From: Streptomyces bobili | GTDB taxonomy: Bacteria; Actinomycetota; Actinomycetes; Streptomycetales; Streptomycetaceae | Assembly: GCF_002154575.1 (NCBI RefSeq) | Contig: NZ_MUBA01000306.1 | Location: 1 to 35,447, forward strand | Direction of reading: 5' to 3' | Length of the DNA stretch: 35,447 bases | Part shown: in pieces, positions 15,820 to 24,041 of the stretch | Layout: each line of letters begins with the position of its first letter | Numbering within the stretch: the first letter of the stretch is position 1 | Program-made: the position numbers and the translations under genes | Notes under the pieces: model-generated | Seen by the model: the letters and a program-made list of their open reading frames with translations, nothing else | Told to the model about the DNA's origin: nothing | Database searches by the model: none

Positions 15820-17057
15820 GTGCTGTCCCCATCCCCCCTGCCCGCGCGGGTGTCCCCGTCGCGAGCCAGTGCTGACCGACCCGCGATCGCGGTGCGGTAC
15901 CCCTCCACCAGGCGCTCCAGCCCGACGGCCGGACTGAAGCCCTGCTCGTAACGGCGCCGGGCCGCCCGGCCCATCTCCCGGTTGCGGTCCGGCTCGGCCG
16001 TGATCCGGCGCAGGCAGGACGCGAGCGAGGCGGACTCGCCCGGCCGGTGCAGCAGCCCGGTCACCCCGTCCTCGACGAGTTCGACGAAGGCGCCGTGACC
16101 GGCGGCCACGGTCGGCACCCCGGCCGCCATCGCCTCGACGACCACCAGGCCGAACGCCTCCAGCCACGTCGAGGGAGCCACCACGGCGACCGACCTGGCG
16201 ACGGCCTGCCGGCACTGCTCCGCGTCGTACAGGCCGACGTGGCGTACGTCGTCGCGGTCCGCCGCCCATGCGGCCACCTCCCGCTCCAGTGGCCCCGTGC
16301 CGGCGATCACGAGCGGCACGCCCACACCGCCGGCGGCGGCGATCTCGTCCCAGGCGGTCATGAGCAGCCGTACACCCTTGGCCTCCGCGAGCCGGCCGAG
16401 ATACAGCAGATGCTCGCCGGGGCCCGCGCGGACGGCGCCCGGCTCGGGCACGAAGTTGTGCTTGACCGCCAGCCGCTCGGCGGGCATCCCGGACCGCACC
16501 AGGACGTCGCGCTGCGCCGCGGAGATGCAGAAGAACCGCTCCACGCCGGACCACCACCGCCGCCGGTTCACCGACAGGCTGACCGCGAGCGGCACCGTCG
16601 CCAGCCGGGAGCCCCGGTAGCAGCCGTGCCGGACGGCGGGCAGCGGCGTGGACCCGACGCACTCGGTGCACGGCCGGCCGTCGCGCTGCAGCGTGCCGGG
16701 CGGGCAGACCTGGGTGTAGTTGTGCAGCGTGGCGACGGCGGGCACACCGGCGTCGGCGCAGGCGGCCAGCACCGCCGGCGACAGGAGCGGGAACACGTTG
16801 TGGACGTGCACCACGTCCGGCCGGTCGCCGCGAAGCCGCGCGGCGAGTTCGGTACGGACCGCCGGGTTCCACGGCACCAGCAGTGCCACCGCGGCCTTGC
16901 CCGGCAGCGACCGGGCGGCGATGTCGTCGCTGCGCCGCTCGAACACCTCGACCCGGTGCCCGGCCCCGCGCAGCAGCGCCACCTCCTGGTCGACGACCTT
17001 GTTCTCCCCGCTCGGCTGTGCCGAGGCGTAGCGGTTGTGCACCACGAGGATGTGCAT
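15816..17057 (-). CDS. Family 4 glycosyltransferase (second of two)
   Basis: The 413-residue GT-B enzyme begins HILVVHNRYASAQPSGENKVVDQEVALL, has VVHVHNVFPLLSPAVL and the acceptor-lobe VATLHNYTQVCPPGTLQRDGRPCTECVG with a Cys-rich insertion common in this subgroup. The donor lobe has LLYLGRLAEAKGVRLL and the EX7E motif EAFGLVVVEA. It is a cytoplasmic retaining transferase acting on the lipid-linked unit; the sugars are unknown. I chose the ATG at 17057, with GGAGGTGA about seven bases upstream, over an in-frame ATG at 17087 inside the Wzy-like gene. The gap to the preceding gene is two bases. The C-terminus ends in a short Asp/Arg-rich tail (ALARDGDTRAGRGDG). Confidence 0.9.
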   Translation of the reverse strand: MHILVVHNRYASAQPSGENKVVDQEVALLRGAGHRVEVFERRSDDIAARSLPGKAAVALLVPWNPAVRTELAARLRGDRPDVVHVHNVFPLLSPAVLAACADAGVPAVATLHNYTQVCPPGTLQRDGRPCTECVGSTPLPAVRHGCYRGSRLATVPLAVSLSVNRRRWWSGVERFFCISAAQRDVLVRSGMPAERLAVKHNFVPEPGAVRAGPGEHLLYLGRLAEAKGVRLLMTAWDEIAAAGGVGVPLVIAGTGPLEREVAAWAADRDDVRHVGLYDAEQCRQAVARSVAVVAPSTWLEAFGLVVVEAMAAGVPTVAAGHGAFVELVEDGVTGLLHRPGESASLASCLRRITAEPDRNREMGRAARRRYEQGFSPAVGLERLVEGYRTAIAGRSALARDGDTRAGRGDGDST

Positions 17058-17059
17058 GC

Positions 17060-18289
17060 TCAGGTCACCTCCGAACTCTGGGCCCATCGCGGGACCGGGC
17101 GTCTGGGGACTTCTGCCGTCGCCGCGGGAGCGGCGGCCGGCACCGCCAACAACGAGGCGGCCACGGCCAGATGCAGCAGATACGGCGAGGCGTCACCCAG
17201 CCCCGCCTCGGTGTACGAGGCGATCGCGCAGTAGCTGATCAGGAAGATCGCGCAGGCCCTCGGCAGCGACGGTGGCCGCAGCAACGCGACGCCGCCCAGC
17301 ACGACGATGACCGCCGCCACCAGCGTGACGCCGGTCATGCCCTGCTCGTGGTACACGGCCAGCCAGCTGTTGTCGATCGGCAGCCCGCCGAACGACTTGT
17401 CGCCCAGGCCCGCCCCGAACAGGTGCTCCGAGGTCGTCCGGGGTGCCGCCAGCAGGGCGTCCCAGACCTTGGCCCGACCGGTCAGGCTGGTGAAGTTCTC
17501 CTCGCTCTGTCCGCGCAGGAACCACGCCCGCAGCGCGGAGCCGAACCCCACCGCGGCCACGGCGGCACACAGCACCGCCCAGGCGAAGAACCTGCGTGCG
17601 GCGGCACTGGTCAGGAAGAGCGAGCCGATCGCCAGCACCAGCCCGATGAGCAGCCCGAGCGTGGCCGTCCGGGTATGGGTCAGCGCGAGCAGGACGAGGG
17701 CCGGCACGATGACCACCGCCGCGCTGCCCCGGTCGGTCCTGCGGCCCAGCAGGAGCAGCACGGCGAGCCCGATGATCACGGCGGCGTACTGTCCGATCTG
17801 CGGCGGGGTGAGCGGCCACAGCGCACCGACCAGCCGGCCGCCGTAGAGCTCGGGCATGGCGGCGCCCGGTGAGAGGACCGCGCCGGCGGCCACCGACGCG
17901 AGGACCGCGAAGTACATGCGGATGTGGTGCCGGACGAACGTCAGGCCCCCGTCCCACCAACGGCTGAGCAACCACAGCGTGCCGACGAAGAGAGCCAGCC
18001 GGGCGCAGCGGAACAGCGCCCCGAACCCGGACTCCAGGTCCGCGCTGGAGATCACGCTCGGCACCAGCAGCAGGGTGAGCAGGAACACGAACGCGCTGGC
18101 CCGGATGCGCAGCCGCAGATTGACCGCGAGCGCCAGCGTGAACGCGACGGCCAGCGCGCCCATGGTGACCATCTGGATGAGGGAGCGGGGGAGTGGGACG
18201 ATGGTCTCCGCCCCGGCGGAGCCGAGCGTGTTGAGGATCAGCAGCCCCCAGACCGTCCCGACGATCTTCGACGTGTGGTCCGTGCCCAT
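17060..18289 (-). CDS. O-antigen ligase/polymerase-like (Wzy-type) membrane protein
   Basis: The 409-residue protein is almost wholly membrane-spanning (about ten to twelve segments). A large outside loop around WFLRGQSEENFTSLTGRAKVWDALLAAPRTTSEHLFGAGLGDKSF matches the conserved Wzy_C/O-antigen-ligase loop, which has an Arg/His-containing active region. It probably joins repeat units delivered by the flippase into polymer outside the membrane. I start at the ATG at 18289, just after the beta-helix stop (TGAGATG); a GTG nine bases earlier is also possible. Wzy proteins have low overall identity, so ligase versus polymerase is undecided. One Wzy, one Wzx and a Wzz pair in the same operon favour polymerase. 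Confidence 0.83.
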   Translation of the reverse strand: MGTDHTSKIVGTVWGLLILNTLGSAGAETIVPLPRSLIQMVTMGALAVAFTLALAVNLRLRIRASAFVFLLTLLLVPSVISSADLESGFGALFRCARLALFVGTLWLLSRWWDGGLTFVRHHIRMYFAVLASVAAGAVLSPGAAMPELYGGRLVGALWPLTPPQIGQYAAVIIGLAVLLLLGRRTDRGSAAVVIVPALVLLALTHTRTATLGLLIGLVLAIGSLFLTSAAARRFFAWAVLCAAVAAVGFGSALRAWFLRGQSEENFTSLTGRAKVWDALLAAPRTTSEHLFGAGLGDKSFGGLPIDNSWLAVYHEQGMTGVTLVAAVIVVLGGVALLRPPSLPRACAIFLISYCAIASYTEAGLGDASPYLLHLAVAASLLAVPAAAPAATAEVPRRPVPRWAQSSEVT

Positions 18290-18290
18290 C

Positions 18291-19811
18291 TCAACCACCG
18301 TCCCGTGCGCCGAAGGTGCTGCCCGGGTCCTGCCGGTACGGCGTGCCCTGCCACTGCCAGGAGTCGAGGATCCGGCTCGGGTCGTGGACGACGAACTTCC
18401 ACGGTCCGACGTAGACGTTGTCGTGCCAGCGGTTGTCCTGCTCGCGGGTGATCGCCTCCGACACCCGTTCGCCCTGGTACGGCGACCAGTTCGGATAGGT
18501 GCCGTAGTTGGCGAGCACGGCCATGCGGTCGCACTTCACCGTGCAGTCGACGACGGACTTGTCCAGTACGAAGCGGTTGCCGCGGATGTCGACCCGCTGG
18601 GTCTTCCACCGGCAGTCGGCGTACAGCGGTGCGGCGGCGATTCCCGGCTGCGCGCAGCGGTTCTTGTCCTTGACCAGCAACGTGCAGTCGCCGGACGACG
18701 TGTTGGCCGGGCTGTTGCAGAACCGGTCCGCGTTCTCCCACAGGGTGATGCCGGACCAGTTGTTCTCCAGGACGTTCCGGTAGACCTCGATCCTGTCCGT
18801 GCGGGCGCGGATCCGCGGTTCGCCGCCGGACTCGGACAGGTAGACGGTCGCGAACGGGAAGTTGTCGCCGCGGTCCGCGTACTTGCGGCCCTCGACCCAG
18901 TTGTTCCGCCGGATCGTGTTCTTGCGGATGACCGCGTTGTAGCTGGTCTCGTAGATCAGCGCGGCGCCGTCGTTGTCCTCGAACACGTTGCCCTCGATGA
19001 GGAAGTCGTTGTTGTTGGTGTCCGCCCACACGCCGGTTCCGCGGTTGTCGTGCACCCAGTTCGCGCGTATGTCGGCGCCGTCCACGGCCCAGAACTTGAT
19101 GCCTCCGGTGCAGCCGCAGCCGGGCCGCTGCCGCTCCCAGTCGTCCGTGTTGTTGCCCACGATCTCGTTGCCCTCGACCACCAGAGCGTTGAACCGGCCG
19201 TCGGCCTTGTACGCGTTCATGCCGTACTGACCGTTGCCGCGCAGGCAACTGGCGCTGACCCGCTGGCGGGCACCGGCCATCAGCCCGGCGCCGGAGTTGT
19301 GCTGGATCGTCGCGTGCTCGATCACCCATCCGTCGGCCGAGTCATGGTTGACCACGCCCTCGTCGTGCGGTGCGACGAACCCCTGCACGGTCAGATGGCG
19401 GATGGTCACGTCGCGGGCGGCGCCGCCGAACGCGTACTGGTTGGTCCTGCGGCCGTCGAGCACCGCGCCGGGTGCGCCGAGGTAGGTGTTCCCCTCCTTG
19501 GGGACGACCTGGGCGTAGCGGTCCGACGGGAGTGTGTGCTTGCCCGGACGAAGCCAGAACGTGGTGCCCGGAGGGCTGCTGGTGGTCCTGGCGGCCAGGT
19601 CACCGGCGACCGCGGGGTCGACCGTGACCGCGCCCGCCGGCGCCTTCGCCGGCCCGGCCGCGGGCTTGGAGCACACCCCGGCCACGGGCGCGGACGGCGC
19701 GGCCGTCGGCTTCGGCCGCGCGTCCGGCGAGCCCTCACAGCCGGTCGCCGCCGTCAGGGCCAGCGCCAGCAGTGCCGACGGCAACACCCGGAGCCGCCAC
19801 TTGATCGCCAC
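18291..19811 (-). CDS. Exported right-handed parallel beta-helix protein (possible lipoprotein)
   Basis: This 506-residue protein has an export signal (AIKWRLRVLPSALLALALTAATGC) with Cys25 in a weak lipobox (Ala instead of Leu at -3), then a Pro/Ala linker. From ~70 to 470 come short beta-helix rungs rich in N-x-I/V and GN-x-I (VVEGNEIVGNNT, NDFLIEGNVFEDNDGAALIYET, AVIRKNTIRRNNWVEG, IEVYRNVLENNWSGITLW). This fold is shared by pectate lyases, rhamnogalacturonases and alginate/mannuronan C5-epimerases. In the operon with an AlgD-like dehydrogenase, a secreted uronate epimerase or lyase is attractive, but the catalytic residues are not recognisable to me. Several Cys pairs (GCGC, FCNS, DCTLL, DCTVKCD) suggest disulfides. 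The GTG at 19811 has GGGGGA upstream. Confidence 0.85.
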   Translation of the reverse strand: MAIKWRLRVLPSALLALALTAATGCEGSPDARPKPTAAPSAPVAGVCSKPAAGPAKAPAGAVTVDPAVAGDLAARTTSSPPGTTFWLRPGKHTLPSDRYAQVVPKEGNTYLGAPGAVLDGRRTNQYAFGGAARDVTIRHLTVQGFVAPHDEGVVNHDSADGWVIEHATIQHNSGAGLMAGARQRVSASCLRGNGQYGMNAYKADGRFNALVVEGNEIVGNNTDDWERQRPGCGCTGGIKFWAVDGADIRANWVHDNRGTGVWADTNNNDFLIEGNVFEDNDGAALIYETSYNAVIRKNTIRRNNWVEGRKYADRGDNFPFATVYLSESGGEPRIRARTDRIEVYRNVLENNWSGITLWENADRFCNSPANTSSGDCTLLVKDKNRCAQPGIAAAPLYADCRWKTQRVDIRGNRFVLDKSVVDCTVKCDRMAVLANYGTYPNWSPYQGERVSEAITREQDNRWHDNVYVGPWKFVVHDPSRILDSWQWQGTPYRQDPGSTFGARDGG

Positions 19812-19819
19812 GTGTCCCC

Positions 19820-21805
19820 CTAGCCGCGGAACCCGAGCACGGTGGTGAACCCCTGCGCGCCGTCGGCGAAGCCGGTGCCGACCAGCGTGGTGGCGGGTTC
19901 CTTGCGCCCGAAGCCGGGGGAGTACCAGCCCAGCGGAGGGTCGGTCTCGCCGCGATGCGCCCGCCAGGACAGCTCCCCCGGCAGATCGAGCTTCGCGGAG
20001 CGGTCCTCGCCGTCCCGGCTCCAGGTGAGCACCGCCCGATTCCCCACCAGGTCCGCGCTGATCGCCGGGCCGAGATGAAACGCCAGCCGCACGGCCCGGC
20101 GGGAGCCGTGCGGGCCGCGGACCTCGTCGATCACCCGCAGCTCCCGGCTCGCGGCCGTCAGCTCGACCCGGCGCCGGTGCACGGCCTGCTGGTAACCGTC
20201 GTGCTCGGCGCACCAGCGGGCCGTCCCCCCGTCGGAGGTGCCCGAGGTGTCCGCGACCAGGACGCGGCTGCGGGCGTGCCGCGTCCACAGGAACGGGCCA
20301 CCGGAGACGGACTGGTCACCGCCGTCCAGTTGCAGCGTGTTGTGGCCGAGCGTCGACCGGAAGTACTGCCGCCACTCGGGCTGCCCGTGGTAGCAGTACG
20401 TCCCCGGGTCGGCGAGCACATCGACCCCGTCGTGGCGGACCTCCAGCGACAGCGCGTCCGCGTGAGCGTGCGCGGCGATGGACAGGAAGCCGTGCGGACC
20501 GCCGTCGCACCGGCACCAGATCTCCTCCGGACCACGCAGGATCGTCATGCCCGCGTCGGCGAAATGTTCCGGCCGGCCCGCCGGACGGGACACGGCCGGC
20601 GCGGTTCCCCTCTTCGCGTACGGCCGGATGAGCGAGGCCAGCAGCGGGGTGCGCACATCGGCGGCGGGCACCGCCGGCCACCAGTCGAGCCGGCCGAACA
20701 CGGCGTCCCCGGTGGCCAGCAGTGAGGCCCAGCGGTCGGTGTCCGGGCCGTCGACGACCAGACCGTGCCCGTCGTCCGCGTCCCCCTGGCGCGGCGGCCT
20801 CAGCCTGTTGTCCACGACGGCCGCGAGCGCGTCGGTCATCCGCAGCAGCACCAGCCGCACCGACGCCGGAACCGGTACGCCCGCGACGTCCGCCTCGGCC
20901 ACCGCGGCCAGACCGAGCTCCAGCACCAGCCCGTGATACTCGCTGGCCAGCTCACGGTTGAGGCCGGAGCCGAAGGTGTTGCGCCGCAGATGCCGCTCCA
21001 GCGACCGCAGCGCGTCGGCCCGCCACCGTGCCGAGGAGGGGAACCACCCGAACGCGCACGCCGCGGCGAACTGCCCGGCGGCCTCGGCGACGATGTGGTT
21101 GTTCGCCGAGGACCCACGGCTCGGGAAAGCGGCCAGCCAGCGCTGGTGGTGCCAGATCTGGTGGCGCGCCACCGGGTTGCCCTCGAACAGGGCGGCCGCG
21201 CCCGGCCAGCCGTCGAGCAGCCGGCGCACCCACACCCAGGACAGCAGCCGGATCCCCAGCTCGATGCCGCTCGTCCAGTGCACGCCGCGCAGCGGTGCGT
21301 TGGCCGACCACCACGACCGCAGGTGCCCGGCCACGCGCTCGGCGTACCGCTCGTCCCCGCTGATCGCGTAGGCGGCGGCGAGCACGGTGAGGTACTGATG
21401 CCGGGACAGTTCCCAGATCTGCTTGATGTCCCCGACCGCGTTCTCGTCGCGGTACGGCACGTCGAAGGCGTAACCCCACGGGGCCCGGCGCCCGGTCTTC
21501 GGGTCGTGGCACCAGTCGGGGTCGGCCAGGTCGTCGCGGACCACCCCGAAGTACTCGGCGTGTCCGGCCATCAGCCGGTCCGCCTCGGCGAGGAGACGCT
21601 TCGCGGCGTCCGGCGGCACCGCGGCGATCGTCCCCGCGGGCAGTACCGCGGTGAACCGGGCGCCGGTCACGCTCGGGCACTCCGGCCGTGCCGAGCGCCA
21701 CCGCCGCCTGCGCACCGTGTCGCCGACCCGGCCGCCGACCTCCCGCGGTCCCATGCGGGACAACCGCCGCAGGTACCAGCCCGGACTCCCTGAGCTGACC
21801 GTCAT
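19820..21805 (-). CDS. Heparinase II/III-fold protein (alginate-lyase-like)
   Basis: The 661-residue protein has an N-terminal alpha/alpha toroid and C-terminal beta-sandwich heparinase II/III domain. Lyase-type residues are visible: Asn236-His237 (SSANNHIV), Tyr290-His291 (SEYHGL), the His-rich HAHADALSLEV (His446, His448) and GHNTL (His488). Related enzymes cleave uronate polysaccharides by beta-elimination. Here there is no signal peptide, so it may act in the cytoplasm or on a membrane-bound intermediate. Such genes are typical of exopolysaccharide loci, where they often sit beside the ADH/Gfo fusion gene as here. Possible roles are polymer modification, release or turnover. Its ATG overlaps the fusion-gene stop (ATGA), and its own stop is TAG. 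Confidence 0.88.
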   Translation of the reverse strand: MTVSSGSPGWYLRRLSRMGPREVGGRVGDTVRRRRWRSARPECPSVTGARFTAVLPAGTIAAVPPDAAKRLLAEADRLMAGHAEYFGVVRDDLADPDWCHDPKTGRRAPWGYAFDVPYRDENAVGDIKQIWELSRHQYLTVLAAAYAISGDERYAERVAGHLRSWWSANAPLRGVHWTSGIELGIRLLSWVWVRRLLDGWPGAAALFEGNPVARHQIWHHQRWLAAFPSRGSSANNHIVAEAAGQFAAACAFGWFPSSARWRADALRSLERHLRRNTFGSGLNRELASEYHGLVLELGLAAVAEADVAGVPVPASVRLVLLRMTDALAAVVDNRLRPPRQGDADDGHGLVVDGPDTDRWASLLATGDAVFGRLDWWPAVPAADVRTPLLASLIRPYAKRGTAPAVSRPAGRPEHFADAGMTILRGPEEIWCRCDGGPHGFLSIAAHAHADALSLEVRHDGVDVLADPGTYCYHGQPEWRQYFRSTLGHNTLQLDGGDQSVSGGPFLWTRHARSRVLVADTSGTSDGGTARWCAEHDGYQQAVHRRRVELTAASRELRVIDEVRGPHGSRRAVRLAFHLGPAISADLVGNRAVLTWSRDGEDRSAKLDLPGELSWRAHRGETDPPLGWYSPGFGRKEPATTLVGTGFADGAQGFTTVLGFRG

Positions 21806-23988
21806 CGCGCCCCCGCCAGCGTCACCGGCGCGCCGCCGGCCAGGCCGGCCCGCACGGCGAGAGTGGCCGCGGTGGTGGCGACCAGCGACTCCAGCGGCAC
21901 CGGCATCGGCCCCCCGGTCCGCACCGCCTTGACGAAGGCGGCCAGCTGGGCGGACTGGCCCTTGTCCCGGGCCTTGGGCAGCCGCGAACTGACCCACTTC
22001 CCGGGTCCGTGGACCGAGGCACGGACGAAGTCGTCGAGCCGCAGCACCTTGCCGTCCGCGAGAACGTCCAGCGTTTCCTTGGGGAAGCCGGGCGCGCCGG
22101 TGGTGACGTAACTGATGGTCGCGGTGGACTCGTCCGGATAGCGCAGTACGACCTGGAGGTCCTCGTTGCCGGACGCGGCGACCGCGTACACCGATACCGG
22201 GTCGGCCTCCAGCAGCCAGCTCGCCGTGTCGATGAAGTGCCCGCCCTCACCGGCGAACCGCGAGCCCTCGGTGCCCTGCCGGAGATACCAGCTGCCGTGC
22301 TGCAGCCGGCCCGCGTTGACCAGGTAGCGCAGGCTCGCCGGGCCGGTCCGGGCACCGAACTGCTTCTTCGCCTCCTGGAGCAGCGGCGCGAACCGGCGGT
22401 TGAATCCCACCTGCAGCCGGTCGTTGCCGGACTCCTCCACCGCCGCGAGTACGCCGGCCAGCTCGTCCTCGGTGAGGGCCAGCGGCTTCTCCACGAAGAC
22501 GCTCTTGCCGGCCAGCAGCGCCCTGCGGGTCAGTTCGGCGTGCGAGCTGTGCCGGGTGACCACGAACACCGCGTCGACGGACTTGTCGCCGAGCACGGCG
22601 TCGAGATCGGTGGTCGCCCCGGCGAAGCCGAACTTGCGCTGCGCGTTGGCCGCGGACAGCGCCGTCGTGGTGACGACGGTCGCCAACTCGACGCCGTCAC
22701 GCCGCGCCAGATGCGGCAGCAGCATCGACGTCGCGTAGTTCCCCGCGCCGACGAACGCGAGCCGCACCGGCGTCCTGGCCGCCCGGACCGGACTCGGCTT
22801 CCTGCTCGCGGTGGGCACGGCCACCGCGGGCACGGCCACCACGGGAGCCGCCGCCTCGCCCGCCCGCTCGGGGTAGCGGAACAGCACGGCTACGGCCTTC
22901 AACTCGCCGTCCTTCAGGCTCCGGTACGTCTCGACGGCGTCATCGAAATCGGCGATGTGGGAGACCAGGGGCTCCACGTCGACGCTGCCACGGGCGAGGA
23001 GATCGAGGAAGCATGCCAGGTTGCGGCGCTCCGTCCAGCGCACGTAACCGATCGGATAGTCGCGCCCCTCCAGCTCGTACTCCGGGTCGTAGCGCCCGGG
23101 GCCGTAACTGCGCGAGAAGCGGACGTCCAGCTCCTTCTCGTAGTACGCGTTCCACGGCAGGTCCAGGCGGCACTTGCCGATGTCGACGACCCGGCCGCGG
23201 TCCCGGCAGAGCCGGGCGGCCAGCTCGACGGGCTCGTTGCTGCCGCCGCCGGCGGCCAGGTACACCTGGTCCACTCCGTGACCGCCGGTGAGTTCGGCGA
23301 CGGTGGCCTCCACGGCCGCGGACGCGGGATCACCGCAGGCCGCGGCGCCGAGGCGCTCGGCCAGCTCGCAGCGCACCGGGTCGGGATCGACGCCGACGAC
23401 GCGCACCCCCGAGGCGGTCAGGAGCTGCACCACCAGCTGCCCGATCAGCCCGAGGCCGATGACCAGCGCCACTTCACCGAGCCGTGACTCGCCCTGACGG
23501 ACGCCCTGCAACGCGATCGACCCGACCGTGCCGAAGGCCGCGTGCCGCGGCGCGAGGCCGTCCGGCACCGGGGCGTAGAGGTTCTTCGGCACCCAGTTCA
23601 GCTCGGCGTGCAACGCGTGCTCGTTGCCCGCGCAGGCCACGAGGTCGCCGGCCTTCACGTCGTCGACGCCGGCGCCGACCTCCTCCACCACCCCGCACAG
23701 CGAGTAGCCGAGCGGCGTGTAGGAGTCCAGCTTGCCCATCACCTTGCGGTAGGTGGCGGGCACCCCGTTGGTGGCCACGCTCTGCATGACCTTGGCCACC
23801 TGGTCCGGCCGGGAGCGGGCCTTGCCCACCATCGACATGCCGGCCTCGGACACCTTCATCAGCTCGGTCCCGGTGGAGATCAGCGAAAAGGCACTGCGGA
23901 CCAGCACACCGCCCGGCTTGCACCCCGGCACCGGCACGTCGAGCAGCGCCAGTTCGCCACTCTTGTAGTTCTGCACAACCTGTTTCAC
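21802..23988 (-). CDS. Bi-domain oxidoreductase: zinc alcohol dehydrogenase fused to Gfo/Idh/MocA
   Basis: This 728-residue fusion has an N-terminal medium-chain dehydrogenase/reductase (~1-370): LLDVPVPGCKPGGVLVR, GYSLCGVVEEVGAGVDDVKAGDLVACAG and the Rossmann motif GLGLIG (178-183). A Pro/Ala/Val linker (~375-405) leads to a Gfo/Idh/MocA domain (~406-728) with GAGNYA (414-419), the catalytic-type EKPLAL (Glu500-Lys501-Pro502), and FNRRFAPL. Both halves likely bind NAD(P) and oxidise or reduce sugar positions; a tandem redox epimerisation is one option (inference). This fusion is common next to heparinase genes in polysaccharide loci. The GTG at 23988 is chosen because AGAGGA lies eight bases before it; the long open frame to 25392 runs antisense-like through AsnB and lacks coding bias. 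Confidence 0.9.
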   Translation of the reverse strand: MKQVVQNYKSGELALLDVPVPGCKPGGVLVRSAFSLISTGTELMKVSEAGMSMVGKARSRPDQVAKVMQSVATNGVPATYRKVMGKLDSYTPLGYSLCGVVEEVGAGVDDVKAGDLVACAGNEHALHAELNWVPKNLYAPVPDGLAPRHAAFGTVGSIALQGVRQGESRLGEVALVIGLGLIGQLVVQLLTASGVRVVGVDPDPVRCELAERLGAAACGDPASAAVEATVAELTGGHGVDQVYLAAGGGSNEPVELAARLCRDRGRVVDIGKCRLDLPWNAYYEKELDVRFSRSYGPGRYDPEYELEGRDYPIGYVRWTERRNLACFLDLLARGSVDVEPLVSHIADFDDAVETYRSLKDGELKAVAVLFRYPERAGEAAAPVVAVPAVAVPTASRKPSPVRAARTPVRLAFVGAGNYATSMLLPHLARRDGVELATVVTTTALSAANAQRKFGFAGATTDLDAVLGDKSVDAVFVVTRHSSHAELTRRALLAGKSVFVEKPLALTEDELAGVLAAVEESGNDRLQVGFNRRFAPLLQEAKKQFGARTGPASLRYLVNAGRLQHGSWYLRQGTEGSRFAGEGGHFIDTASWLLEADPVSVYAVAASGNEDLQVVLRYPDESTATISYVTTGAPGFPKETLDVLADGKVLRLDDFVRASVHGPGKWVSSRLPKARDKGQSAQLAAFVKAVRTGGPMPVPLESLVATTAATLAVRAGLAGGAPVTLAGAR

Positions 23989-23998
23989 CCGAAGTCCT

Positions 23999-24040
23999 CT
24001 TGTCTCTACGCCGTTTGCTCTGAGCCGTTCGCTCTGCGCC
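23999..24040. repeat. Three tandem 14-bp repeats in AsnB-oxidoreductase gap
   Basis: Reading the plus strand, CTTGTCTCTACGCC (23999-24012), GTTTGCTCTGAGCC (24013-24026) and GTTCGCTCTGCGCC (24027-24040) are head-to-tail copies of one 14-mer. Copies two and three match at 12 of 14 bases; copy one is more diverged. They fill nearly the whole 53-base gap between the AsnB stop and the oxidoreductase start, the second-longest gap inside the operon. Confidence 0.75.
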
Positions 24041-24041
24041 G

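Noticed and set aside
23999..24040. Short direct repeats as a CRISPR array
   Set aside because: The 14-bp units are directly adjacent with no spacers, and there are no cas genes.
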